Of a stretch of 64,000 bases of DNA, positions 1 to 12,021 are shown piece after piece (the first letter of the stretch is position 1; each line of letters starts with the position of its first letter). The notes beneath the pieces were generated by a model. It ran no database searches. It was given only the letters and a program-made list of their open reading frames with translations, and was not told the DNA's origin. This DNA comes from Molossus alvarezi (lineage: Eukaryota > Chordata > Mammalia > Chiroptera > Molossidae): NCBI GenBank assembly GCA_037176705.1, contig CM073886.1, positions 6,758,001 to 6,822,000 of the forward strand, read 5' to 3'. Both the position numbers and the translations under genes were made by a program.

Positions 1-324
1 TCCCTGCAGCAGGTCTGAGCTGAGAGGGGCCCAGAGGCATCGGCCAGGGGCCAGCACACTAGGAGAGCAGTATGTCCTGGAGGTCACTGCAAGGTGGAAG
101 GACAGCAGGGGGAGGAATGGGAACAAGAGATCTGGACAGACAGGAATGATGGACACTAAGAGATGTGATGAGGACAAATCATATGAGAAGTATTTTTAAT
201 CTCCCACCCACCCCCATTCTCCGAGGAGGGAGGACTCTTTGTTTGATCTGCTGATGAGACAATGGATGAAGATACGGGGCACATGAAGAGCCCCCACACA
301 AGGGTATATTTTATAGACACAGAC

Positions 325-478
325 GGACCCTGGCCAGGGTGATATCCCCGTAGGGGGCACGCAGGGGGCAGCCGATTGATGTTTCTCTCTTCCACTGGTA
401 TTTCTCTCTCTCTCCCTCTTTTCCTCTCCTTCTCTCTCTCTAAAAATCAATAAAACTTTTTTTTTAAAAAAAAAAAAA
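325..478 (+). mobile_element. Ves-type SINE, 5'-truncated
   Basis: The right part matches other SINEs here: a block with a 'gggggcacgcaggggg' core, a CT-rich tract, then an AATAAA-like end and poly(A). The tRNA-like head is missing or scrambled. The flanking 1-324 holds no recognised gene or repeat. Confidence 0.7.
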
Positions 479-479
479 G

Positions 480-1410
480 ACAGAACTTGAGGCAGAGAAG
501 GAAAAGAAGCTGGGAAGAGGGGGCAAAGGCAGGAAGGAGCGAGCGAGCCAGGAGAACTGAGTGGACGGTGAGGAGATGAACGAAGGGGATTTCGGAGGTC
601 TTCCCGTACGTTGTGTGAGGTACCGCCTCTCCACCACTGTCTCCAGACCCCTTCGGTCAGGATCTGCAGGATGTTTTGTGGCAGTATGTATTCTCTGGGG
701 GAGGAGTAGAATTCCTTTTACTTGGAGTACTCTGCTGAGAATTAGGCTTGAGGAAATCTGGCTTTACTGTTTCAACTGAAGTGTAGAACTTTGAGATTTT
801 TAAGATGGAGCCCATGTGGGCTGAGGCTATAGCTGTGGAAAGGGGCTGACACGGGTGGAGGGGAACTCAAAGAACTTTGAAGCTAGAGTACCGCACGAAC
901 AATGCGGGCGACTGTCGGTACTGGCTGGACACTGAAGACAGTGGACCAGGTCCCAAAGTCCTGTGACCGGAGCGGGGGTCTGGGAGGTAGGTGAACGGCA
1001 GCAACGAGAGGGAGGGTGCGGTATAATTCGAGTCTCAGTGGAGTGGGGATGTTTCAGTCCCACGGTCAGCACCCTGTGTGACCCAGAGTACGGGGGTACG
1101 GAGAACGAGCATTGCCTGCGAGAGCTGCCGGGGGGTGACACCCCGGAATGAGAGAAGTCTCGGGCAGCACAGAAAGTGTGTATCTTGCAGCTAGGCAGGG
1201 GAGAAGGGTTAGGATTTAGGGGAGTCGTGGGGAATTGGGGTCAGCAAAGCAGAAGCAAAGAAATGGCTTGTCATATGGCCAGCTGCTTCTCAGCTCACAG
1301 ATCACCTCCTTGGCCCCACCATCTGCCACAGCCTGTCTTCCTCGGACACTCTACAGTATTTCTCCCTGTATACGCCCTTCGTACGATGAAATATGTATGT
1401 TTATATTTTA
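480..1410. other. Intergenic, no recognised feature
   Basis: No repeat family or gene recognised. The short open frames on both strands overlap each other and lack any family signature, so they are treated as chance. Confidence 0.5.
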
Positions 1411-1411
1411 A

Positions 1412-1641
1412 TCATCACCCAAGGATATTTTCCCATCTATCTTCAAAAAGAGTGGGAGAGAGAGAGAGAGAGAGAAACATCAACGTGAGAAAGACACATC
1501 AACTGGCCGCCCCCTACACAACCCTGACCAGAGTTGGGGACCAAACTGCAACTGAGGTACGTGCCCTTGACCAGAATCAAACCCTGGACTCTTTGGTCCA
1601 GGGGCCGATGCTCTAATCACTGACCCAAACCAGGCAGGGCT
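1412..1641 (-). mobile_element. Ves SINE, type A (GGTTTGGCTCAGCGG head)
   Basis: Read on the minus strand it has the tRNA-like head, box-B-like sequence, CT tract (here a GA run) and the 'ATCCTTGGGTGATGATT' end seen in sister copies. It is moderately diverged. Confidence 0.85.
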
Positions 1642-1644
1642 GTA

Positions 1645-2095
1645 CTACATAATATTAAATGAATGAATGATGAGTGAATGAATGAATGAATGAATGAACT
1701 TGTCTGGTTTCCCAATTTACAATCACTACTAGAATGTAAACTCCATAAAAGTAGAGACCTTGTTCCCGGCTGATGTGGCTCAGTGGTTGAGCGTCAACCC
1801 ATGTACCAAGAGGTCACTGGTTCAATTCCCAGTCAGGACACATGCCCAGGTTGTGGGCCAAACTCTCAGTGGGGACATGTAAGAGGCGGCCAGTCGATGT
1901 TGTCTTTCATCGATGTTTCTCTCTCTCTCTCTCTCTCTTAAATCAATAAAGATTAAAAAACAATTTTTTTTAAAGTAGAGACCTTGTGTATTTATTCGCT
2001 GCCTATTCCCACGGCCTGGCAGGTAGTAAGCACTCAACAAATATATGTTGAATGAATTAGTAATGAACAAACATACAAATGAATGAATAAATGGC
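1645..2095 (+). repeat. L2-like LINE 3' end, split by a SINE
   Basis: A (GAAT)n run at 1653-1698, an 'actccataaaagtagagacc' block, and after the SINE at 1764-1971 the 'ggtagtaagcactcaacaaata...tgaatgaa' ending. This is the usual shape of mammalian L2 3' ends. Family assignment is by memory of the consensus. Confidence 0.6.
1764..1971 (+). mobile_element. Ves SINE, type B (TGTGGCTCAGTGG head)
   Basis: tRNA-like head, GGTTCAATTCC box B, the 'gcccaggttgtgggc' middle block, CT tract and an AATAAA-rich tail. A TSD (aaagtagagaccttgt) at 1748-1763 is repeated at 1972-1987, so the insertion interrupted the older L2. Confidence 0.93.
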
Positions 2096-2149
2096 CCTAG
2101 GAGGTTGGAAGGACAGAAGAACACAGATGTCCACAAAGCTTCCACATCT

Positions 2150-3330
2150 GGTGAGTGCCCTAGAGAATTCCAGTTTGACTCTTGGGACAGATCCTTTCTG
2201 GCCTGGTTGCCATGTCCTGAGAGGTAAACCTTAAGGGGAGATATTTGCCTAAATCCTCACTCCTATATTGGGAGGTGTCAGTTCCAAGTTCTAGCCTAAA
2301 AATACTCCTCTATGATCTTAAGAGCAAAATTTATAAACATGTAAGTGGTTATTATGGTTTAATCACAGGCTTAGTGGTGATGACTCTGGCAATCTCTCTA
2401 GAGTATTAAGGAGAGAAGAGTAAATATGTCATGAAGGTGGTATTTTTAGTCTCACCCACCCTTCCAGCCCAAATAGGAGCATCCCTGCGGAAGGTCCTTG
2501 TGACCCCTGGGCCTCAGCCCAGAGCCTGGAACCACAGTCGGGGAGCCATGGTGGCGGTTGCTAAGTGAAGCAGAGTGAGGGATGCGCGTGGCTGCTGCCT
2601 GGGACCCACCTCATTTCCTGGTTGGACACCTGAGTCCTGGTTCCAGGGTCCCAGTTCCTGTGACGACTCACACACCTCTTCCCCAGGATGAGGCTCGGCT
2701 AGAACTCAAGTGTATCTTGTGGGGATGAAAAAGCCCGTCTCCTGGAGACCTTCTTGCAATCCTCTCCCAGGACTGTCAGCTTCAAAGAAAAGCGGACAAG
2801 TAACTCTCGAGCACAAAATGTCTCCCAAACTACACCTTTTCTGTTCAGTGCCAGAAGGTTTAGAACATGCAGCCTACACTCTATTCTGAAGCAGGGTCTG
2901 TGCCAGGCATCATGCGAGGCAAGTGCTGGTTGGTGCTAGGGCCAGGCTAGACCGCCTCCTCATACTCCCTGCCCAGCCAGTGGGATCGTCAACCTGCGCG
3001 AGCTCCCTCCCATACCTGTGCCCATACCTCTGAGAAGGTTCTGTCTGATAGATGAGGTTCCGGGTAGCCCATCAAACTCTTTTCTGTAGTATATGGTCTG
3101 CAAAACGTGCTGTTTCTGGCCCCACAGCAACCTGACTTCTGTTTGTTTTCACTGGGAAGCAAACTTCTCTCACTTTAAGAATATGTCGTTCTGATGAAGC
3201 TGACTCTACCTTCAGCTCCAGCGGTCACCTGTGACCCAGCCCCTGGCCAATCAGAACCCCCCATTTCTCCTGACCTCAGAGGGATTGATCCAGGGATGGG
3301 CGTACGGCGTATAAGAGCCAATTCAGACCC
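2150..3330. other. Intergenic, mostly unassigned
   Basis: No gene recognised. The part at 3170-3310 reads like an old dispersed mammalian repeat (a 'cctggccaatcagaac' phrase) but I cannot name it. Confidence 0.4.
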
Positions 3331-3334
3331 TTGA

Positions 3335-3400
3335 ATCCATCTTCTCTACTGACTTGCTGTATGACCTTGGGCAAGTCGTTTACCTCTGTGGGTGTCTCTT
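3335..3400 (+). repeat. MIR fragment
   Basis: The core phrase 'tgtatgaccttgggcaagtc' followed by a pyrimidine-rich stretch is the typical MIR core. Confidence 0.6.
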
Positions 3401-3421
3401 TTTAAAAATGTTACATTAGAT

Positions 3422-3600
3422 CAGAGCTACTTGCACTGTGGACTAAGTAACTAGAAGTTTGATAGAGATGCAAACTCTTGAGTCCTACTTAGACCTATGG
3501 TATCAGGATTTCTGGGGGAGGGTCCCAGCAATGTTATGCTTCAAGCAGTCCTCCAGAAAATTCTGATGCACCCCAGTTTCAGAAGCACTGGATGAACTGG
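3422..3600 (+). repeat. MER5A-like hAT non-autonomous transposon
   Basis: Contains 'agagatgcaaactcttgagtcc' and ends in 'ttctgatgcaccccagtttcagaagcac', matching the MER5A-class layout between degenerate terminal inverted repeats. Old and diverged. Confidence 0.55.
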
Positions 3601-4109
3601 TCTCTCAGTCTAGGCGTCTTACAACCACTGTGTAGAGAAAACCAGGAAAACGGGGGAAGCCAGCAGTTCTTTCTGGTACCCTTGTCATCCTCCACAACAA
3701 TTCTTCCCTCTTTTTTCCCATTTGCACTGACCACCACCTCCTACTTGCATCTCCGGCTCGCCCAGGTCACTCGGAGGCAGCAGGAAATGTGCGGAGTCTC
3801 ATCCTTTCTGCGATCCCACCAGCATGCCGCCATTCCTGAGCCCCGGCTGTCACACCATCTGGCACCTGACAGCTTTGGGACCGCAAGCAGGAGTTGCTTC
3901 TGTTGGTCCATGGCTAACTCTGTGGCTCCTAAAACTGGCCTGGCATGTGGTTGGCCCTTATCAAGGATTTGTGAATGAATACTATGGGGCCTGCCTCCTC
4001 TCTAAGGCCCACTGAATGTGACAAATTGTCAAACCTTCTTATTAGAGTCTGTCTTCGTCTGCCCGGGCTGACGTAACAAAATACAGCAGACCGTGTGGCT
4101 TAAACAATG

Positions 4110-4311
4110 GAAAACATTTTTTAAATATAGTTTTGTTGACCTTTTGGGTGACGAAGGGAGAGAGAGATAGAAACATCAGTAGGCCGCCTCCTGCACGCCC
4201 CCTACTGGGGATCGAGCCCGCAACCCCAGCCTGTGCCCTGACCTGGAATTGAACCAGTGACCTCTTGGAGCATAAACTACACTCAATCCACTGAGCCACA
4301 CTGGCTGGGCA
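4110..4311 (-). mobile_element. Ves SINE, type B
   Basis: On the minus strand: GCCCAGCCAGTGTGGCTCAG head, box-B-like region, 'gcgtgcaggaggcggcc' block and short CT tract. Only 19 bp from an oppositely oriented type A copy, both inside a MaLR LTR. Confidence 0.85.
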
Positions 4312-4330
4312 ACAATAGAAATTTTATTCT

Positions 4331-4571
4331 GCCCTGGCCGGTTTGGCTCAGCGGTAGAGCGTCAGCCTGTGGTCCAGAGAAACCGGGGTTCAGTTCCCGC
4401 TAAGGGCACGTACCTCGGTTGCAGTTTGTCCCCGGCCCTGGTTGGGTCGTGCAGGTGGCAGCCACTTGATGTGTCCCTTTCACGTCAATGTTTTTCTCTC
4501 TCTCTCTCCCTCCCCACTCCATCTGAACAAAAAATGGAAAAATGTCCTCAGGTGAGGATTAAAAAAAAAAA
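4331..4571 (+). mobile_element. Ves SINE, type A
   Basis: Head GCCCTGGCCGGTTTGGCTCAGCGG, box B GGGTTCAGTTCCC, 'tttgtccccggccctgg' block, CT tract and 'gtcctcaggtgaggatt' end with poly(A). Perfect 14-bp TSD agaaattttattct at 4317-4330 and 4572-4585. Confidence 0.95.
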
Positions 4572-4889
4572 AGAAATTTTATTCTCATAGTTCTGGAGGC
4601 TGGAAGACTGAGGTGGAGGTTTAGCAGGACTGAGTCTGTGGTGAGGACTCTCAGGCTCCCAGACAGCCAGGCACCGTGTCCTCACACGGCCTTTACTGGG
4701 CTCAGGCCATGGGGAGAGAGCAAGCTCTCTGGTTCCTCTTCTTCTAAGGACACTAATCCTCTCAGAACTGGGCCCACCCATTATGACCTCATTTAACCTT
4801 AATTACCTCCTTACTCCAAATATAGCCACACTGGTCACAAATTCAACTTGTGAATTTGGGGACCCAAACATTCAATCTCTGAGTCCTGT

Positions 4890-5375
4890 TCCCTCCTCTC
4901 CCATCTTAGAGGCCTATGTTTCTGCCTCATTCTCAAGGTCTGGTCTGCCCTCCCCTGTGCCCCAGGACAGAGAATTTTGATCTCCTCTACAGCAGGAAAA
5001 ACTGGCTAAGCAAAGAGTCTTCTATCTGTGGTGGCGACCATTATCTCCGCTTCAGGGGCCCGGAGCCTTCGGTGCGACTCTCCCTTTGGGCAGCAGACTT
5101 TTCATTTCTGAGCGTTCAAACTAAAGGGGTCCTGGGGTCAGGGAAAACTACAAGGGGAAAAGCACAGAGCAGAATATGAGCCTGCTACATAGATCACTAA
5201 AATATAAAACATGGAATCAATCATGAGCGTGACGTTTATAGTCCATCTAAGTTATAGAGGGGAAAGTAAAGAAAATAAATAAGGTTTAAAATGAGAACAA
5301 TCACAAATGTAAAAAAAAAAAAAAAAAAGAGGCAAACTGCAGAACATCAAGGATAATGCAATCTCATTTTTATTA
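4890..5375. other. Intergenic with poly(A) run
   Basis: No gene seen. A run of about 18 A lies at 5311-5328 without a recognisable SINE body before it. Confidence 0.45.
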
Positions 5376-5388
5376 AAAAATGAGTATG

Positions 5389-5603
5389 AGAGACCGGCCG
5401 GTGTGGCTCAGTGGATTGAGCATCGTCCCATGGACTGGGAGGTCCCAGTTGGATTCCAGGTCAGGGCACATGCCCGGGTTTCAGGTTCGATCCCCAGTAG
5501 GGGGCGTGCAGGAGGCAGCCAATAGATGTTGCTCTCTCACATTGACATTTCTATCTCTCTCACTTCCTCTCTCTCTAAAAAATCAATAAAAACATATATT
5601 TTT
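5389..5603 (+). mobile_element. Ves SINE, type B
   Basis: Complete copy with head, two box-B-like blocks (near 5450 and 5482), CT tract and ATCAATAAAAACATAT tail. TSD aaaatgagtatg at 5377-5388 and 5604-5615. Confidence 0.93.
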
Positions 5604-5744
5604 AAAATGAGTATGTGAGTTGTAATATGTTTACATAATTTATTGGTTTACTGGGGTGGGGAGTTGACCCTGAATGGGGTAGACACCCAAATGTTCACAG
5701 GGAACGGGGTTAGGGAGTGACGGAGCATTTAACTTTTCATTTAT

Positions 5745-5990
5745 CTATCTATTTTTTTTTTATCCTCACCCAAGGACATTTTTGCATTTATCTTCAGATA
5801 GAGCAGGAGGGAGAGAGGGGGGAAGAGAGAGGGAGACATATCAATGTGAGAGAGACACACCAAGTGGTTGCCACCCACACTACCCCAACCAGGGTCATGG
5901 ACCGAGGTACATGCCCTTAGTGGGAACCAAACCCGGAACTCTGTGGTTTGCGGGCCGACACTCTAACGGCTGAGCCAAACTGGCCAGGGC
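5745..5990 (-). mobile_element. Ves SINE, type A
   Basis: Minus-strand copy: 'ccctggccagtttggctcag' head at the right end, T-rich tail and 'atcctcacccaagga' end at the left. Imperfect TSD at 5729-5744 and 5991-6006 (ttaactttt core). Confidence 0.9.
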
Positions 5991-6259
5991 TTAACTTTTT
6001 ATTTTATACACATCTGCATTTAAATAAATCTATTAAAAGCTTATATGAGTAAAATGCTAAAATGTGATGGGGGAGATAATGAAAAGACTAGACAGATACT
6101 TAAGATACAATAATTCTTTCATTAAGGTTCCAATTAAACAAGGCCAAGGTAAAAAGACAAAATAGATGTGGTTTGAAATAAAAGAATGAAAATCAATGCA
6201 AAGAAGTTACAACAATCAGACAAAGTTTAAAAAAACACCCTATGAAAAGTGAAAGATTA

Positions 6260-6484
6260 GCCCTGGCTAGTTTGGCTCAGCGGTCTGGAGAGACCCGGGT
6301 TCGGCTCCCGCTAAGGGCACGTACCTCGGTTGCAGTTTGTCCCCGGCCCTGGTTGGTCATGCGGGTGGCAGCCACTCGATGTGTCCCTTTCACGTCAATG
6401 TTTCTCTCTCTCTCTCTTCCTCTCCCTCCCTCCCACTCTATTTGAACAATAAATGGAAAAATGTCCTTGGGTGAGGATAAAAAA
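6260..6484 (+). mobile_element. Ves SINE, type A, with deletion in tRNA head
   Basis: The head lacks about 18 nt after 'ggctcagcggt' compared with sister copies, removing the segment between boxes A and B. The rest is complete. Perfect 15-bp TSD aaaagtgaaagatta at 6245-6259 and 6485-6499. It sits directly against the 5' TSD of the large L1. Confidence 0.93.
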
Positions 6485-7298
6485 AAAAGTGAAAGATTAA
6501 AAGGTTACAGTTGAGAATTCCAAAATGGCAACAGAGTGAATGGAAACTACACAGACCATTTCCCAGGACCAAACTGGAATTACAACTAAAATAAAGACAA
6601 ATCGTTGGGGAAAAGCAACAGAAAAGCAGCTTGGAGGACCCAATCCTGGTAAAATTGCAGAGGTGCGAGAGGCGGGCTGGGAGCCCTCGGACAGCAGAGG
6701 TCTGAGCTGTGAGCAGCACTCTCGGGGTTACAGTCCCAAGCGGCTTCACAGCACAGAGCCGGACAGACACTAAAATAGCCACAGCCACTCACCTTGGGCT
6801 CCAGCAGAGGGAGGGTGGACTGGACTGGAACTGTGTGGGGACACTCGGAATTTGGAGGGCGCTCAGAGCTTTTGCTGAGTTGCAGCCACGCAGGATGGTG
6901 GCCATCTTCCTCCTTCCCAGGACTCTGGGGAGAGGCGGCAGCCCTTCCCTCGGAGATTCAACTCCACCCAGGTGGGCCATTGAAATGCAAATTGAGGCTC
7001 ATTAACAGCCAGCATCTGCCCCACCCTCAGGAAATCCCCTTACATTGAGCACCTGAGGGAATTTTTCATTCAACTGAGAACCCAAGGCTCTTCAAATAAC
7101 CGCTACTGATCGCCTCCAGGCAAAAAGTTACAGGATAACTGAACCATTCCTGGGCTAGCAACTCTACCCAGGAAAGTAAGACTTGACAGTGGTATTTAAT
7201 GTGGGTCCTCCCACACTCATCCAAACCCAGGAGAGGGAGCCACAAACAGCAGAACACCAACACCGACAGGGAAAATTAGGCAGGCTCCAAAGCCCACT

Positions 7299-8210
7299 GT
7301 GATAGCCAAAATGGTGAAACAAAGAAACAAAAGCCAAATGAAAGAACAAGAGACCTCTACCAAAGATGAGATAAATGTGGAGCAGTTAAGCAAGTTAACA
7401 GAGCGAGAATTCAGAGCCATGATCTTGAGGAAGCTCAACGGCATGAATAAGGACATCAACACCATGAGTAAAGACATAAATATGTTGAAAATGAACCAAT
7501 TGGAAATTAAAAACCACCAAGAAGAAATCAAGAATGACATATCAGAAATAAAGAACACATTGGAAGGTCCAAACATCAGAGTAGAGGAAGCTGAGGACCG
7601 GATCAGTGAATTAGAAGACAGGGTAGAAAAAAATCAACCAATCAGGAAACCAAAAGGTAAAAAACAGGAAGACAGCTTAAGAGAACTGTGAGACAACTGG
7701 AAACGTAATAATATTCACATCATAGGAATCCCAGAAGAAGAAGAAAATGAGCAAGGGTTAGAGAATATATTTGAAGAAATAGTGACAAAAAACTTCCCTA
7801 AGTTGGTGAAGGAAGAAGGCATTCAAGTTCAAGAAGCACAGAAAGCCCCAAGTAAGAAGAACCCACACAGGCCCACACCAAGACACATAGTAATTAAAAT
7901 GCCAAAAATTAAAGACAAAGAGAGAATCCTAAAGGCAGCAGGAGATAAGCAACAGGCTACCTACAAAGGAACCCCCATAAGGCTATTAGCTGACTTCTCA
8001 ACAGAAACACTACAGGCCAGAAAGGAATGGCATGAAGTAATCAAGGTCATGAAAAATAAGGATCTGAATCCAAGACTACTCTACTCAGCAAGGCTATCAT
8101 TCAAAATACAAGGTCAAATAAAGAGCGACCCAGACAAAAAAAAAAAAAGGCTAAGGGAATACATTAGCACCAAACCAGCACTGCAAGAAATGTTAAAAGG
8201 ACTGCTGTAA
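7299..8210 (+). pseudogene. L1 ORF1 (ORF1p) with one premature stop
   Basis: ORF1p is the RNA-binding, trimer-forming nucleic acid chaperone of L1 particles. The frame runs 304 codons from ATG 7299 to TAA 8208-8210, interrupted only by TGA at 7689-7691, where a Trp codon is expected. Before the stop lies a long heptad-rich segment (about residues 40-115, with NDISEIKNTLE and EEAEDRISELEDRVEK), the coiled coil that ends in an RRM-proximal region. After it come RRM/CTD hallmarks such as RPTPRHIVIKMPKIKDKERIL and LLADFSTETLQARKEW. Length is close to the family norm. Confidence 0.93.
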
Positions 8211-8255
8211 TTAGTAGAAGAAATAGGAAGAAAAATATAACCACACTTAAAAAAT

Positions 8256-11200
8256 ATGGCAAGAAATAAGTACATATCAATAATCACCTTAAATGTAAGT
8301 GGATTGAATGCTCTGATAAAAAGACACAGAGTAGCTGATTGGATAAGAAAGCATGACTCATCTATATGTTGTTTATAAGAGACCCACCTCACAACAAAAG
8401 ACATAGGTTGAAAGTGAAGAGATGGGAAAAAATCTTCCAAGCAAATGGAAAGGAAAAAAAAACTGGGGTAGCAATACTCATATGTGATAAAATAGATTTC
8501 AAAATGAAGGCCATAATTAGAGACAAAGAAGGCCACTACATAATATTGAAAGGATCTATCCAACAGGAAGATATAACCTTAATAAACATATATGCACCCA
8601 ATATAGGAGCACCAAAATATATTTAAAATCTTCTGGAGGACATCAAAGGAGAAATTGATAGCAATACAATCATAGCAGGGGACTTCAAAACCCCGCTGAC
8701 ATCACTGGATAGATCCTCTAGACAAAAAATTAGCAAAGAAGCAGAGACGCTAAATGAAGCACTAGACCAAATGGATTTAATAGATATCTACAGAGAATTA
8801 CACCCCAAAACTACAGAATTCACATTCTTCTCAAGTGCACATGGGACATTCTCAAAGATGGACCACATGATAGGACACAAACTAAATCTCTACAAGTTCA
8901 AGAAAATTGAAATCATATCAGATCACAATGGCATGACTCTAGAAATCAATTGCAACAAAAACACACAGACATTTGAACACATGGAAAGCTAAATAGCATG
9001 TTATTAAACAATGAATGGGTCACGGAGGAGATCAAGGAAGAAATTAAAAACTTCCTGGAAACCAATGAAAATGAACACACAACAACACAAAATCTATGGG
9101 ATGCAGCGAAAGCAGTTCTGAGAGGGAAGTTCATAGCACTACAGGCCTACCTCAAGAAACAAGAAAACTTTCTAATAGACTATCTAACTTCACAACTTAA
9201 AGAACTAGAAAGCAAACAAAAAGAAAACCTCAGAGCAAGTAGAAGGAAGGAAATAGTAAAGATCAGAGCAGAAATAAATGACATAGAGACCCCCCCAAAA
9301 AAAAACAATTCGAAGGATCAATGAAACAAAGAGCTGGTGTTTCAAAAAGATAAACAAGATTGGTGGACCCTTAGCTAGACTCACCAAGAAACAAAGAGAG
9401 AGAACCCAAATACACAAAATCAGAAATGAAAGAGGAGAAGTAACAACTGACACCACAGAAATATAAAAGATCATTAACCACTACTATGAACAATTATATG
9501 GCAACAAATTCAACAATCTAAGTGAAATGGACAAATTTCTAGAAACACATAGTCTCCCAAAACTGATCCGGGAAGAGATAGAAAACTTGAGCAGACCAAT
9601 AACAACAGAAGAAATTGAAGATGTAATCAAGACTCTCCCAGCAAACAAAAGCCCAGGCCCGGATAGCTTCACACGGGAGTTTTACCGAACATTCAAAAAC
9701 GAACTAACACCCATTCTCTTCAAACTATTTCAAAAAATTCAAGAAGGAAGACTTCCAAACTTCTTTAATGAGGCCAGCATAATTTTAATTCCAAAACCAG
9801 AAAAGACACTACAAAGAAAGAAAACTATAGGCCAATATCCCTGATGAACATAGACGTCAAAATCCTTAACAAAATACTAGCAAATCAATCCAGCAATACA
9901 TCAAAAAAATTATTCACCGTGACCAAGAGGGATTCATCCCAGGGATACAAGGCTGGTACAATATTCGTAAGTCAATAAATGTGATACACCACATAAATAA
10001 AATGAAGAATAAAAACCACATGATCATATCAATAGATGCTGAAAAAGCATTTGATAAAATCCAGCATCCATTTCTGATAAAAATGCTCAGCAATGTGGCA
10101 ATAGAGGGATCATATCTTGACATAATAAAGGCCATATATGAAAGATCTACAACCAACATCATACTCAATGGGCAAAAAGTAAAAGCATTTCCCTTAAGAA
10201 CAGGAACAAGGCAAGGATGCCCACTTTTGCCACTCTTATTTAACATAGTATTGGAAGTCTTAGCCACAGCAATCAGACAGGAAGAAAAAATAAAAGGGAT
10301 CCAAATTGGAAAGGAGAAAGTAAAACTCATTATTTGCAGATGGCATGATATTATACATAGAAAATCCTGAAGATTCCATCAAAAATCTACTACACTTAAT
10401 AAATGAATTTGGCAAAGTATTAGGATACAAAATTAACATCAAGAAATTGACGACATTCTTATACACCAATGATGAACTCACAGAAAGAGAAACTGAAAAA
10501 TCAATCCCATTTACCATTGCGGCAAAAAAATCAAGATACCTAGGAATAAACTTAACTAAAGAAGTAAAGGATCTATTTGCAGAAAACTACAGGACATTGA
10601 AAAAAAAAATAGAGGAAGATATAAAAAAGTGGAAGCACATACCTTGTTTATGAATTGGTAGAATTAACACCATTAAAATGTCCATATTACTCAAAGCAAT
10701 CCCCATCAAAATACCAATGACATATTTCACAGAACTAGAACAAATACTTCACAAGTTCATATGGCACCAAAAAAGACCCCGAATAGCCACAGCAATCTTG
10801 AAAAAGAAGGACAAAGTAGGTGGGTCACAATACCAGGTAGCAGGACATACTACAAAGCTACTGTAATCAAAACAGCCTGGTACTGGCACAAGAACAGGCA
10901 TATAGACCAGTGGAACAGAACAGAGAACCCAGAAATGGACCCAAGTCTTTATGCTCAATTAATATTTGACAAAGGTGGCAAGAGCATACAATGGGGTAAG
11001 GACAGCCTCTTTAATAAATGGTGTTGGGAAAATTGGACAGCTACATGCAGAAAAATGAAACTAGACCATCAACTTACACCATACACAAAAATAAACTCAA
11101 AATGGATAAAAGACTTAAATGTGACCTGTGAATCCATAAAAATTCTAGAAGAAAATGTAGGCAACAAAATTTCGCACATCATACACAGCAGAATTTTCAC

Positions 11201-12021
11201 TGATACATCACCGAAGGCAACAGAAACAAGAGAAAATGAACTCATGGGACTACATCAAACTAAAAAGCTCTGCACAGCAAAAGAAACAACCATCAAAATG
11301 GAAAGGCAACCCACTGTATGGGAGAGCATAATTGCCAATGATACACCAGATAAGGCGTTACTTTCCCAAATATAAAGAGTGTGCATACAACTCAACAAAA
11401 GGAAGACAAAGAACCCAATTAAAAAATGGGCAGAGGAGCTGAATAGACACCTCTCCAAACAGGACATACAAATGGCCAAGAGACATATGAAAAAATGTTC
11501 AACATCACTAATCATCAGAGAGATGCAAATTAAAACAAGAGGTATCACCTCACACCTGTCCGAATGGCCGCCATCAACAAATCATCAAACAAGTGCTGGT
11601 GAGGGTGTGGAGAAAAGGGGACTCTAGTACACTGGTGTTGGGAATGCAGACTGGTGCAGCCACTATGGAAAAAAACATGGTGTTACCTCAAAACATTAAA
11701 AATTGACCCAGTGATTTCACTTCTAGGAATATACCCTAAGAAGCCTGAAACACCAATGAAAAAGAATATATGTACCCCATGTTCATAGCAGCACTATATA
11801 CAATAGCTAAGATCTGGAAACAGCCCAAGTGTCCATCAGTAGACGAATGGATAAAAAAGCAGTGGTACATATACACAATGGAGTACTATGCAGCGGTAAG
11901 AAAGAAAGATCTCTTATCCTTTGAGACGACATGGAGGGACCTGGAAAGTATTATCCTAAGCAAAACAAGCCAAGCAGAAAAAGACAAATACCACACAATC
12001 TCACTTATTTGTGGAATATAA
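8256..12021 (+). pseudogene. L1 ORF2 (endonuclease-reverse transcriptase), disrupted
   Basis: Order is as in ORF2p. The APE-type endonuclease starts MARNKYISIITLNVSGLN at 8256 and includes INIYAPN and SDHNGM motifs. The reverse transcriptase includes PGPDSFTREFYR near 9650 and [12 protein letters not shown] near 10210. The C-terminal region ends at TAA 12019-12021. First stop is TAA 8376-8378 at a usual Gln. The total length of 3,766 nt is not a multiple of three, and the frame shifts repeatedly. The catalytic FADD at about 10336 reads FADG, and the endonuclease GDFNTPL motif near 8682 reads GDFKTPL. Non-functional. Confidence 0.93.

Larger units (their letters stand above)
4030..4880 (-). 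mobile_element. ERVL-MaLR LTR (MLT1/MST-like), broken by two SINEs
   Basis: The left part is the reverse complement of the MaLR end (AATAAAATTTCTATTGTTTAAGCC type). The right part (4586-4880) has 'agttctggaggctggaagac', the cluster near 'ggacactaatcc' and 'acttgtgaatttggggac', which are hallmark antisense MaLR phrases. Removing the SINEs at 4110-4311 and 4331-4571 makes it continuous. Confidence 0.65.
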
